From Bacteroidota bacterium (GTDB taxonomy: Bacteria > Bacteroidota > Bacteroidia > B-17B0 > Aurantibacillaceae): a DNA stretch of 64,000 nucleotides. Under the pieces are notes generated by a model. The model saw only the letters and a list, made by a program, of their open reading frames with translations, ran no database searches and had not been told where the DNA came from. Numbering within the stretch: position 1 is the stretch's first letter; each line of letters starts with the position of its first letter. The DNA lies in contig JAFLBH010000001.1 in the NCBI GenBank assembly GCA_017303905.1, forward strand, positions 535,809 through 599,808, written 5' to 3'. Below, piece by piece: positions 47,653 through 58,600 of this stretch. Made by a program: the position numbers and the translations under genes.

Positions 47653-49137
47653 CTATTGTTTATCCAAAAACTCTCTTTGTTCATTGGTGAAAATGTACTT
47701 TGCATCAAGCTCTAGCATTTCTTCAAACGAAATACCTTTTTCTTTCGCTTTTACTTTGATTTGTTTGAGCCATTCAGGTGTCCCTAAAATACGAAGCTTA
47801 TTTTTTTCGGTTAACTCAATAACTTCCGGTCTGCAATAGTCAGTTTCATATACATATATAGCATCGAGTTTTGTCATTTCTTCAATGCTAATATTTTTTT
47901 CAGCTGCTTTAAGTTTTACTGCATTTAACCATGAAGGTGTTTCAAGAATATCTTCAATGATATTTTGAACGTATGCTTTTCGTCGTATTACATTTCGCAT
48001 TTCGTTTTTTAGCGCGTTGTGTGCCTGTTCAATAAAGTTCCAACCGAAATCATGAATGTTACAGTCTGTAGCCATTATAGCAACTATTTTTTGCTTTTTG
48101 ATTTCTTCAATCAGATTAAGTTTATTAACGTCGCGTTGAGGTTCTGATTCAGGATGTACAGTTTGGTTATAATACCAGAATTTAGCTTCATTAAATACGT
48201 TGTTAATTAATCCCTCATAATACAGATTCCAGAAATAGCTATCGCCAATAAACAAAGCGTTTGGTTTTACAAAAGTACTGTCTTCAGTCCATTCATATTT
48301 GGCATATGGCATAGGCAAGGGTTGTACATTTTTAAAGAGATTCATAGCAATGCCGATATCATCATCAGGAGCGATTAAATCATTTGAAAAGGCAATATTA
48401 GCAATGTTGAAATTTTTTAGATTTAGTTTACTTCGGTTTTCAAGATGTCTGGTCAGCGTGTCAAATGAAATTAATGCGCCATAATTACTCCAGTGAATAC
48501 CGGTTTTCGGATATAAATCATATGGTGTTATATTTTTTAACTTCAAAAACCAAGCGTTTAAGTCAATGTAATCAATATCAAGTTTTTTACAGAGTTCAAC
48601 AGAGTATTCGTAATTATTCAGTTTTTTAGTTTCTTGCCAATCGTCAGGAATAAATTCGGGATAAAAGGTGGCTTTTCCAGGCGCAAAAATAACCGCAAGT
48701 GTAATTTTTAATTCTTTAAAGAGATCTTGAAGGTCTTTCAGTTTTTTGAATTTCTCCTCTAAAAGTTCTTTGCCTACAAAATTTTGACCATAGTAAGATG
48801 TGATGTAATTACTTTCGTATAAAAACCCACCTTTTCCCACGACTACCTTATCAACATTAGCTTTATTAAACAAGGAATAATCTACCTGGTTATTTAAGCG
48901 CACATAATAATTTCTAAATCCAAAGTTCTGGTTGAGGTAATCTTCTTCTGCTTTTTGAAAATTGCCATTCAACCATGATGTCGAATTTAATTCTGTTTCT
49001 TTTACTTCAACGAAAGCGCCTTTAAGCGGCTTAATGGTTTTTTTAAGTTTGAAAACAGATTGTAATAATGGCAGAAACAAGGCAAACAGAATGCCAGTCA
49101 ATAATAGAAGATTAAATATGCGTTTCTGTAATATCAC
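47653..49137 (-). CDS. AlgX/AlgJ-like SGNH protein with two 26-residue C-terminal modules
   Basis: 494 residues: a membrane anchor at about 8-28, an SGNH-like domain with FIGDSY (S300) and KTGIHWS (H215), and two C-terminal copies of the 26-residue module (W403-Y428 and W456-Y481). As in its paralogue, the Asp of the usual D-x-H-W motif is absent. It starts 1 nt after the MBOAT gene, and both would act in the periplasmic O-acetylation of a polysaccharide. The two paralogues differ enough that separate substrates or steps are possible. Confidence 0.77.
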   Translation of the reverse strand: MILQKRIFNLLLLTGILFALFLPLLQSVFKLKKTIKPLKGAFVEVKETELNSTSWLNGNFQKAEEDYLNQNFGFRNYYVRLNNQVDYSLFNKANVDKVVVGKGGFLYESNYITSYYGQNFVGKELLEEKFKKLKDLQDLFKELKITLAVIFAPGKATFYPEFIPDDWQETKKLNNYEYSVELCKKLDIDYIDLNAWFLKLKNITPYDLYPKTGIHWSNYGALISFDTLTRHLENRSKLNLKNFNIANIAFSNDLIAPDDDIGIAMNLFKNVQPLPMPYAKYEWTEDSTFVKPNALFIGDSYFWNLYYEGLINNVFNEAKFWYYNQTVHPESEPQRDVNKLNLIEEIKKQKIVAIMATDCNIHDFGWNFIEQAHNALKNEMRNVIRRKAYVQNIIEDILETPSWLNAVKLKAAEKNISIEEMTKLDAIYVYETDYCRPEVIELTEKNKLRILGTPEWLKQIKVKAKEKGISFEEMLELDAKYIFTNEQREFLDKQ

Positions 49138-49138
49138 T

Positions 49139-50566
49139 CTAGAACCTGAAATAAATAAATGGATTAAATCCGGATGAAGTAATTGACGCTAACGATAAAG
49201 TAAATAGACTTATCGCTACTACTGTCGCTAGTAAATTCCCCAAGTTTCCGTAGTAAGAATAGTAAACTTTATTTTGAATGATTTGCCCGAATCTAAAGCT
49301 CGCGAAAAAAGAAAACACAATTGCTAGACCAAAGTAAAACGTAAATTCATTGTCAACGAAGTGTGGCGGCATACTAAAATTGAAAGTGAATAGCTGTTGC
49401 ACAAAATTAAACGCGCCGGCTGTTGTGTCAGCTCTGAAAAATACCCATCCGATAGCTACTAACACAAAACAAATTAGCGTGGAAGCCAATTTCCCGATTT
49501 TTTTGTAAACATCTGCAAGAAACATTCTTTCAAGTACTAACCAAAAGCCGTGGTATATTCCCCAAATAATGAAGGTCCATGCTGCGCCATGCCAGAAGCC
49601 CGATGCTAAAAACACTAGCCATAGATTAAAGTATAAACGCTTTTTGCTTTCCACTTTATTTCCTCCAAGCGGGATGTATAAATAGCTTTTCATCCAGCTT
49701 CCTAATGTCATATGCCATCTCCGCCAAAACTCAGTAATGCTTTGTGATGTGTATGGATTGTCAAAGTTCTCGGGAAATTTAAATCCAATCATTTTACCAA
49801 TCCCAAGCGCCATATCACTGTAGCCACTGAAATCAAAATAAATCTGGAAGGTGTAAGCCAACATGCCGAGCCACGCTAATGAAGTGGTGAGTTCGGTGGG
49901 TGGCATATTAAAAATTTCATCCGCTTTAGCTGCCATAACGTTGGCAATTAATACTTTTTTACCAAGCCCGAGACAAAATCTGTAAAACCCTGTTAGTTTA
50001 TTGTCAATGGTATCGTTCGCGCTTCTGTCGGCAATTTGATCTGAGATTTCATGATATCGAATGATTGGCCCCGCGATAAGTTTAGGAAAGCAAATAATAT
50101 AAAGCTGGTATTGCCAAAAATTATCTAATGGTTTGTGTAAACGACGATAAACATCCACAACATAAGTAATACTTTCAAATGTATAAAAGGAAATCCCAAT
50201 AGGTAAAACAACTTTGGTCCAACTGACTTCTTGCATCCCTGCGGCATTTAAAATTGTATTCACATTTTCTATAAAAAAGTTACAATACTTAAAGTAGAAT
50301 AACATCCCAACGTTTAAGCTTAAAGAAAGAATAAGCCATAATTTTCGTTTTTTATCATCCGCTGCATTATTAAGCAGTTTTACAAAATAAAAATCAACTG
50401 TTGTGGTTAATAGAATGGCAAATATAAATAATGGAGCCCCCCAGGCATAAAAGAAAATACTCGACAATAGTAATACCGGATTTTTGAACGATTTGGGAAC
50501 CAAAAAATAAATCGTCAAAAAAATCGGTAGGAAGTAAACTAAAAATATAACGCTGCTAAATACCAT
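49139..50566 (-). CDS. MBOAT O-acyltransferase (AlgI-like)
   Basis: 475 residues with about ten membrane spans. The MBOAT landmarks are SQSITEFWRRWHMTLGSWM and the active-site His in SGFWHGAAWTFIIWGIYHGFW. AlgI-type proteins carry acetyl groups across the inner membrane to AlgX/AlgJ-type periplasmic partners, here the two genes downstream. It lies 2 nt after the GH16-like lipoprotein gene. Confidence 0.92.
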   Translation of the reverse strand: MVFSSVIFLVYFLPIFLTIYFLVPKSFKNPVLLLSSIFFYAWGAPLFIFAILLTTTVDFYFVKLLNNAADDKKRKLWLILSLSLNVGMLFYFKYCNFFIENVNTILNAAGMQEVSWTKVVLPIGISFYTFESITYVVDVYRRLHKPLDNFWQYQLYIICFPKLIAGPIIRYHEISDQIADRSANDTIDNKLTGFYRFCLGLGKKVLIANVMAAKADEIFNMPPTELTTSLAWLGMLAYTFQIYFDFSGYSDMALGIGKMIGFKFPENFDNPYTSQSITEFWRRWHMTLGSWMKSYLYIPLGGNKVESKKRLYFNLWLVFLASGFWHGAAWTFIIWGIYHGFWLVLERMFLADVYKKIGKLASTLICFVLVAIGWVFFRADTTAGAFNFVQQLFTFNFSMPPHFVDNEFTFYFGLAIVFSFFASFRFGQIIQNKVYYSYYGNLGNLLATVVAISLFTLSLASITSSGFNPFIYFRF

Positions 50567-50568
50567 AT

Positions 50569-52614
50569 TTATTCAATTTCTAATTCTAAAATTTCTCCTA
50601 TTATGTCTTTCTTAGGGAAAGGTATAAAATTTTGTTTGTAAGGTGCGGTTGGCCACCACTCTTCATTATGCCATTCTTGTGTAAACATAATCATCATTTG
50701 ATTATTTGGAATAGCACTCACGTTTTTATCCATTACACATATCACTCTCAACTTATCTTTTTCGGGTCCGATTTTCCAAATGATTTTTTCAGGCTGCCAG
50801 TCTATTTCAAAATAATAATAGGGAGCTTTAAAAATTTCGTCATGAATGGCGGCAGTTTTTACCGACAAGGCTTTGTAATAATGATTCCAGCGATGTAATG
50901 TATATGTTTTCCCATCTACAGTATAATCTTTTGCACCGATATTAAACTCTTTAGGTTCATGGCAAGCCATGTCCCAATTTGTACAGGTTACCATTATTTC
51001 ATTATTGTTGTATGCATTATCGGTTTTGTATTTAGAATTAGAATTGGCATATGATGTTTGCGGCCAGTACTGTGATTCTTTCACTATTTCAAAATCAATT
51101 TCGGAGTAACTGATTGATTTTTTTGAATGTTTAAGAGCTTCATTATTGTCGGGTTCAGATTTGGGAATGTAAGCGATTTCGGCATTACAATCTCGGCGTT
51201 TATTCCATTCGGCATCTTCCTGAAATAATAACCAAAATGCGTTTGTTATTCCATTCCACACATTGTCTTTACTTAGCATTTCCGGAAATTTTATTTTAGC
51301 TCTGAATTTACCATACGTAAATCCAATTCGTGAAGACAAACCCACATGTTCCTTTCTCCATTGTCCGGGTTGTACTGCAGGAACAGTCATGCTAAGTTTT
51401 TTCGATTTAGCATCACTGTTTACGGTTTTACAAGGACAATCGCTGGTGCTTACAAACATTTTTGCCCGTGATTCCTTTGTTTGATATTTTTTTGTGAAAT
51501 CTTCATACTCTGCCTTTGTAAAGTTTTCCCCGGTAACGTCTCGAATTTCGGGCACATTATAAACCGTAAAGTCTTTATCGATATTATGGAAGTACTGTTT
51601 AAATTGAGCTTTGTTATAAAGTTCATGGCTTTCATTACAACTTGAAGTGTAATTCTCAGTAGAGAATTTCGACTTGTTAATAGAGAGCTTGTCAACATAA
51701 ATGCCGGAACCTAAATCCATGACGGCCTTCACTTGTAGTTTTTTTTCTGAAACAAGAACGGTTGTGTTGTTTAATTCAGTTTTGCCTTTATATAAAAAAT
51801 ACCCAAATGGATTTATATATTTTCCGTCTTTGTTTTTTATTTGAACATCGCGCACTTCCATTGGTATTTTACCGATGTCTTCAGGTGATGTAACCACCAA
51901 CATAAAATCATAAATTCCCATACGAGGGTTACGCTTAAAGCGATTGTTTACAGCTTTTGATCTTTGCTTTTCGTCACCAATTCCCCATAAAGCATTTAAA
52001 TAAATTTGCTCTTCTACACTTGTTTCTTCTTCTTTGGCTTTTACAGCAATGTTTTTCATCCAGGCAGGGACTTTTTTGATAAATTCCATTTTGGACTTTA
52101 TGGAATCATCCAATGCTAAATATTTTTGTGGATCAGCACCAAAATATAATTTTTCGTTTCGTGGGTTTCCTTCTATTTTAAAGCTATCCCTTACCAATAC
52201 TTCTTCACCGGGAAAAAGAATTTTTGTTGCCTTAAAGGTATAAACACTATTTGTCCAGCTTCCGTAAAAATTCTCGGAGGCAAAATCTGTAGTATCGTTG
52301 AATTTGTAACTACTGTTCTGATAAAATATTTTGTAGTAGTATTTTTTTACATCAGACGAGTTGTTTTTTACTTTAAAAGAGAAGTTAAAATAGCCATTCG
52401 CGGTTTGAGATTTTGAAGGGATTTCAATCCCATTAAGAACCGCATCCGATAAATCAGCATTGATTTGGTAAAGCGTATCGTTAAGTTTAGTGCTGTAATT
52501 TTCTAATACCGCAAAATCACTTACTACAAAGCCTGTATTATTACAGGCGCTTAAAACAACAGTTACAAGTGCCGAAAGACAAAGACGCGTAAAAAAGGCT
52601 TTAAGCATATTCAT
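50569..52614 (-). CDS. Lipoprotein with a C-terminal GH16-like domain
   Basis: 681 residues with lipobox LSAC (C24). Residues 30-165 look like an immunoglobulin-type beta domain, residues 185-210 hold one 26-residue module of the type found in both downstream SGNH proteins, and residues from about 405 form a jelly roll like glycoside hydrolase family 16. The GH16 catalytic signature E-x-D-x-E is present as EIDFE at 505-509, with the family-like SSRIGFTYGKFRAKIKFP and YYYFEIDWQPEKIIW. It is a likely surface or periplasmic endo-glycanase or transglycosylase, first gene of the O-acetylation operon. The substrate is unknown. Confidence 0.72.
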   Translation of the reverse strand: MNMLKAFFTRLCLSALVTVVLSACNNTGFVVSDFAVLENYSTKLNDTLYQINADLSDAVLNGIEIPSKSQTANGYFNFSFKVKNNSSDVKKYYYKIFYQNSSYKFNDTTDFASENFYGSWTNSVYTFKATKILFPGEEVLVRDSFKIEGNPRNEKLYFGADPQKYLALDDSIKSKMEFIKKVPAWMKNIAVKAKEEETSVEEQIYLNALWGIGDEKQRSKAVNNRFKRNPRMGIYDFMLVVTSPEDIGKIPMEVRDVQIKNKDGKYINPFGYFLYKGKTELNNTTVLVSEKKLQVKAVMDLGSGIYVDKLSINKSKFSTENYTSSCNESHELYNKAQFKQYFHNIDKDFTVYNVPEIRDVTGENFTKAEYEDFTKKYQTKESRAKMFVSTSDCPCKTVNSDAKSKKLSMTVPAVQPGQWRKEHVGLSSRIGFTYGKFRAKIKFPEMLSKDNVWNGITNAFWLLFQEDAEWNKRRDCNAEIAYIPKSEPDNNEALKHSKKSISYSEIDFEIVKESQYWPQTSYANSNSKYKTDNAYNNNEIMVTCTNWDMACHEPKEFNIGAKDYTVDGKTYTLHRWNHYYKALSVKTAAIHDEIFKAPYYYFEIDWQPEKIIWKIGPEKDKLRVICVMDKNVSAIPNNQMMIMFTQEWHNEEWWPTAPYKQNFIPFPKKDIIGEILELEIE

Positions 52615-52625
52615 TACAAGAGTAA

Positions 52626-52633
52626 CAAATATA
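52626..52633 (-). promoter_or_regulatory. -7 box of the O-acetylation operon
   Basis: TATATTTG on the minus strand is a full match to TAnnTTTG, 11 nt before the ATG of the GH16-like gene. No clear -33. The five downstream genes have gaps of 1 to 12 nt and no internal terminator, so it probably drives all of them. Confidence 0.5.
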
Positions 52634-52661
52634 CGTTAAAGCCCTCTAATTATTGTATGAA

Positions 52662-52687
52662 AAAGCCCTTTAAATAAGCAGGGCTTT
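52662..52687 (-). terminator. Terminator after the alpha-2-macroglobulin gene
   Basis: The 8-bp stem AAAGCCCT / AGGGCTTT (52662-52669, 52680-52687) has a 10-nt loop and ends in a short T run on the minus strand. It lies 8 nt after the gene's stop, just ahead of the next operon's promoter. Confidence 0.7.
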
Positions 52688-52695
52688 CTTCATAA

Positions 52696-55600
52696 TTATT
52701 TCGACACTTTTACTCTAATGCCCTCGCTATGACTGGTGAATTCGGGAGCATACATACATTGAATAGTTGTAACGCCATTGCTAAAATCACCGTAATGATT
52801 TACTACTAATGGATATTCAAACACATAGGTTCCTTTGTTTAACCATGAGAAGAAGAAATTAGTAGCGGCATCTCTGGTGCTTTCGTAATAGCCTAAACCA
52901 TCCTGCCATTTGTAACCACTAAATACATTGGTAGGTTCAAAGCCTGCGGCACGCATGTCTTTCATATGAACATAACTCATATCGCGATCTACTCTTAACT
53001 CAATTCTCACCTTAATCTTATCGCCCAATTTTAATTTCGTAGCGGACGTAATTGGTTCAATAACCGGACCGGAAGCTGTATTCTTCTGTAAGAATAATTG
53101 CTTCTTAATTTTTAATGGCGTTTCATGCGGCGTGATTTTATCTAATTGCTCGAAATATTGCCAATAAACTGCGCCATAACTTACACCGGCATCTTTCTTC
53201 ACCACTTTAATTTTGCCCATGCTTTGTGGTTTAATGTCGCCATCTTTCCAAACTTTTTTAAAGTATCCGGTTCCGGCTTCGGCATTTAATGAGGCATCGG
53301 TTTTAGGGTCAAGTTTAATATCCCCGACATGGATTTCGACGTTTGGCTCTGTACTCAACCAATCGCTTCCTTTTAGCAACATAGCGTAAACAGCTTCCGT
53401 GGTTGAGCGCGTCGTTCCCCAATGTTGTGTTTGCTTACTTTTGATTAGCCAGGTTTTTAAATCATCTACCGACTTTGTATCATTCAACACTTCATCAAAA
53501 GCTTCTATCATTAAAGCTTGCATTTCTATTGGAGCATCATACCAGTAATAACCGTAATTCTCTTTCCAATACATGCCCATTTCTTCACTGTTCAATGAGT
53601 TTTCTTTTAGTGATTTTAAAATGTCTTTTGGTGTTTTGGTATCTTCATAACGGTGTAAACTCAAAGCCATCATGCCCTGCATATAACGACTGTTTTGCAA
53701 CCAATACGTTTGCTCCTGTTTTTTATAATACTCAAAATGTTCTTTATGACGAGCCGGTAAATTGATATCAGGGAAGAAACTGCGCATATACATATACTGA
53801 ATTGCCATGTAACTTAAATGGTTTTCTGTTTTGTATTTCGGATTGTGTTTCTTCATCCAATCGAATTCTTCTTTCATTCGGTTGTCGCAATACTCAACAG
53901 CATTGGTAATCATGTTCCATACTTCCGACTCCTGTCTAGTTTTAACTGCGCCGAGTTTATCTAAATGTCCGAAGCCGGTGGTGATATGTTGTGTAATGTA
54001 CCAATCATCCGGACCACCCTCAAACCACCAGAAGCCTCCATTGGAAGTTTGTGCTTTCTTTAGTTTGCGGAAGGCACGACTTAACTCATTACTCATTTTA
54101 TTCAAATCGAATAATAAGCCTACACGTTTTTTATTTTCGCTTTCGCTTTTTGCATTTAATACCCAAGGTGTTTCCTCTAACAATAAAGCTTTTAATTCCT
54201 GGTTTTTTTCTAAGTTAGACACAAGCGCATCGGTATTCATCATTTTCCAGGTATCAAATACTTGTTTAATTTTTGGTTTGGAGTTAACTACATGCGACGC
54301 TAAACTGTTGGCGTAATAGCGAGCAAAAGTTTGCTCGGCACATTCATAAGGATATTCCATTAAGTAAGGAAGCGCCTGAACAGCATACCAAGCAGGATTC
54401 GCTGTAAACTCTAAAGTGTACGAATGATTTTTTAACGTGTTCGAATTATTATTCTGACTAATAAATTTACCAAACGAAAAATCCTTTGTTTGATTGCTGC
54501 GAATTGGCAGGGGCATGCTTTCGGTAACCAGCATACGGTTAGTCAACACCGGCAAGGCCATCTCTTCACCATCACTAAAGGTTCCGGCTTTTGCTACTAC
54601 TTTGTATTTAATAGCCTGAACATAATCCGGAATCGCGATGTTCCATTCTATAGTGGTGCTTAAGCCTTTCTTTACGGAGAATTCTCTGAAACCAATGGTT
54701 GGGAAATTGCCATGTAAGGCTTCAATAGTTTGCGCAGAAATTTCTTTGTCGGTTAAAGCATCGTATAATTTTAATTCAGCACTACCTTTTAATTCGTTTC
54801 CCGACAAATTAGAAATCTTGGAAATGAAAGTCATTTTATCGCCTTCGCGGAAGAAGCGCGGCGCATTTGGCATTACCATTAAATCTTTTTGAGTAACCAC
54901 TTCTTTCTGGAATTGACCGATTTTTAAATCTTTTGTATGCGCCAATCCCATCACTTTCCACTTGGTTAAACTTTCTGGCACAGTAAACTTGATAACAGTT
55001 TCGCCCTTTTCATTTGTTTCCAATGCAGGGAAGAAGAAAGCTGTTTCATTAAAATTGCTTCTTGCTTTTACATTACCCAGTTCGTCTTCTTTTCCTTTTT
55101 TACCGTCTTTTCCTCCCGCGTTTTGTGCTATACCGCCAACACCGGTTGCTGTTGCATCATTAGCCTCTTCTTCTTTTGCTTCACCGTTTTTGTCGGCTTT
55201 GGATTTTTCTCGCATCACCGATTTTTTTGGAGCAGCGCTTTTAGTTTCAACCGGTGATTCATCACCGCTTTTCGCATCCATTTCTGCGGCTGCCAATGGC
55301 ATAGCACCTTCTTCGGCGTAACCCCTGCCATAGCCATAATTACTATAAAAATACAAGCCGAAGTAATTAAGATAATCGTGGTAACGCGACGGTACACTTG
55401 CGTAATCATGCGGTAAATTATTGTATTCACTCGAATTAGTCTGACGGCCGATAGCACTGCTCCAATTTAAACGCGCATAGTAATTTTGATACACACTCAG
55501 ATACCAATAATTAGAACGAAAAGCATCCAAAGAAGCATCATACATGGCCGCCATTAACTCCGCCACTTGTTTATCACCTTTTTTGTCTTTAATCGTGAGT

Positions 55601-58600
55601 TTCCATTCTTCTTCTTGTCCCGGTAATAACTTATTTCGGAACGTCGAAAATTCGATGTCTAATTCTTTATTGGTATAAGGAACAGAAATGATTTTGTTTT
55701 GATGGTAAAAGCGGTTGTTCTTTATAAATGTAGTGTGAAAAGAAACATTTCCGCGGTAATCTTCAACCACCGAAATATCATTTGGCTTCATGGAGGCATT
55801 AATCATTTTGGAATCAACAATTTTCCCTTTATGTTCCAGCTCATTGAGATAATTTGTAGAATAGCCTGAATTCAGAATAAACGATATTTTTTCTCCCGGC
55901 TCTGCTTTGTGTTTGTCGGTATAAAACCATTGCGGACTTACTTCCGGAGATTCATTTCCTCCCATTTTAAATAAAGTAAAGTATTGGAAAGCTTTTATTT
56001 CTTCACCAAACTTGTCTTTACAAATGGCTTCAATAACATATTGACCTGCTTTTTGAGATTTTAATTCGGCGGCTAAATCATATTCTGTTTTACTGCCGGT
56101 GTCAAAAGCTTTTTCAAGCACTTTGGTTTCTTTCTCCCATTTATATTTATTTAATTCATCCGCATACAAATCATTCGGAAAGGTTTTATAATATTCTTCT
56201 TTGGTTAAGATATGTCTGTCGGCTTGGGCCCATAAACGATTTCTAAAAACCTTTTCGGGTTGCTTTAATCGATAAACTACAAAGCTTCCTTTAGTTGCTT
56301 CGGCTACTCCATTTAAATTATTAGTGCGTATACTGATTGGTTTTATTTCGTTTTGATTAATAATATCATCAGCATCCACATTTAATTGTAAATCCTGATA
56401 ACCAACCGTTACATACGCCTGCGAGCTATGCGTTTCTCCATTAATGTCTATGACATCAGCATAAATTTCGTATTGATAAGTTGCCTGGCTTTTCTTCGAA
56501 ACACTTTCATCAGGCAATGCTTTAAATTTAATGATGTAAGTGCCGGTATCGTTTGTTATGGTTTCTCCATTTGTAATTTCAGTTTCTTGCGATTGGGTAT
56601 AATACGGACGGTACCACCACCACCAATACGGGTAGTTAACGCGTCTAACTACGCGGTAACTCACTTTAGCGCCATCAATAACATTACCGGCGTAAGCTTT
56701 GGCTAAACCTGTAACAGTAACTTCATCATTGATTTTGTAAGAACCAACTACCGGATTAAAATTCACTTCAAATTTCGGACGTTTATAATCTTCAACCGAA
56801 ATATAAGCGGTGCCATGTCCGTCGGTAATGTGCATTTGTCCGTTTAATACACCTTGCGGCGCAATGAATTGTCCACTTACCGAACCGTACTCGTTTGTTG
56901 TTAAGTTCTGTTCGGATATTTTCTGATAGTTCACGTCATAAAATACAACGGTAACCGGATAGTTAGCTTTAATTTTGAAATTGTCGTTGTTTTTACCTTC
57001 TAAAACAATGCCTTTAAAATAAACGGTTTGTCCGGGACGATAAATCGCACGATCAGTAAAATAATGCGAACGTATCTGGGTGTATTGGTTATCGTAAGGC
57101 TTGTACGTGTAGTAACTATTGTTGTTAAAGTAGGTATCATTTCCATTTATTAATTCAACGAAAAAAGAACGATCGTTATCGTTTTTATAACTAATGTTGA
57201 AATAACCTTTATCATCCGATTTTAAACTCTCGCCTTTTTTAATCTCATAATCACGAATGGTATAATTGTATTTTTCATGCCACAATTGAACCTGAATGTT
57301 CTTTAATGGCTCACCGGTTTGACGATTTAAAGCATAGAAATCGTAAGTACCGTCTTCTTTGCGACGTTCAATGCTGGCTATGTCTGAAACAATGCACTGC
57401 GCATAAGAAACAAGGTTGCTGCTATATTTAAAATCAGGATTTACAGAGCCTAAAATCATATAATAACCTGCCTGCAATTCGGGCATTTTTATTTCGAGGT
57501 TATGACTTTGATAATCGCCATCATTCGGAATTTCCTGCTCAAATGATTTTACCACTGGTAACGATAGTAATTTGTTATATAATTTTTCGCCGTATTCTTT
57601 GCGGTGAATTTTTCTTAATTCAAGATTCGAAGTTTTTACAACTTTGAAATAAAGTTTGTTTAAATTAGTTGAAGTGATAAGGGCGCGGAATGGTTTGTTG
57701 ATTTCATTCACCTCCTCAATGCTTAGGTTCATCGATTTTGCCTCAATGCTTGAAATAAGATTCTTGCATTGCGCAGCACCATAAGAATCCGGAAACTTTT
57801 TAATAGCCTCAAGGCAAGTTTCTTTAGCGGTTTTTTTATGCCACTTAAAATCATCACCTGCTAAAGGCTTATAAAGAGAAGATTTTTGTAAATACCAATT
57901 GGCGATTTTATAATCGATTTCAGTAACGCGCGGACTGGAAGCAAATTTCGATTGCAAACCTTTTAATGTGCTGAAGTAAAGTGTGTCTTTTTTAGAATTT
58001 TGCGATTCATTATACACATGCTCCAAACGAATTAATTCAACGTCAATTAATCCATCGGGCTTAGAATCATTTTGGTGAAAACGTGTTAAGTCTTGCAATA
58101 ATCGTAAACCGTAATATTTTGTCTCTAAACTATCACTCGGATTTGTGATGTTGGCATTTACAAACTCCGGATAGGCCTTCAAATAAATATCATCGTTAAC
58201 GGTGAAACGGTTTGCAGGACGCGTGATGTCTGGCTCACTGTTTAAGAAAAAAGTTAAGGCGCGATGTGCGAGGAAATCATAGAGTGTAGGGCGCCATTGG
58301 CGGCACTCTTTTGTTCCCTTCACGATCACTTCATCATAAATATCAATTTTAGTTCTTTTTAAACTATCAGCGTTGTCTAAGGAAGCTTTATAGTTTTTGA
58401 TGGTTGCATCGGTAATGGTTTTTAAATCCCATGTGGTGATATCATCATTTTTAAAATTAACGGTGGAGCTTCTTTCGTAAAATCTCCAGCGATTATTTTG
58501 AAAATATTGCCAATAGGCATCCGCCAAAATACTTTGTAAAACAGGTTTTACCGGAAATTTGGAAGCTTCCGCCTCATCCCTCAACTTCACGATTGATTTT

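Noticed and set aside
53831-54316. A 161-codon plus-strand reading frame inside the alpha-2-macroglobulin gene
   Set aside because: It lies opposite the conserved thioester-domain region and shows no independent domain or start signal.
54962-55321. A 119-codon plus-strand frame rich in Ser, Ala and Pro
   Set aside because: It is the antisense image of the charged bait-like stretch of the alpha-2-macroglobulin.
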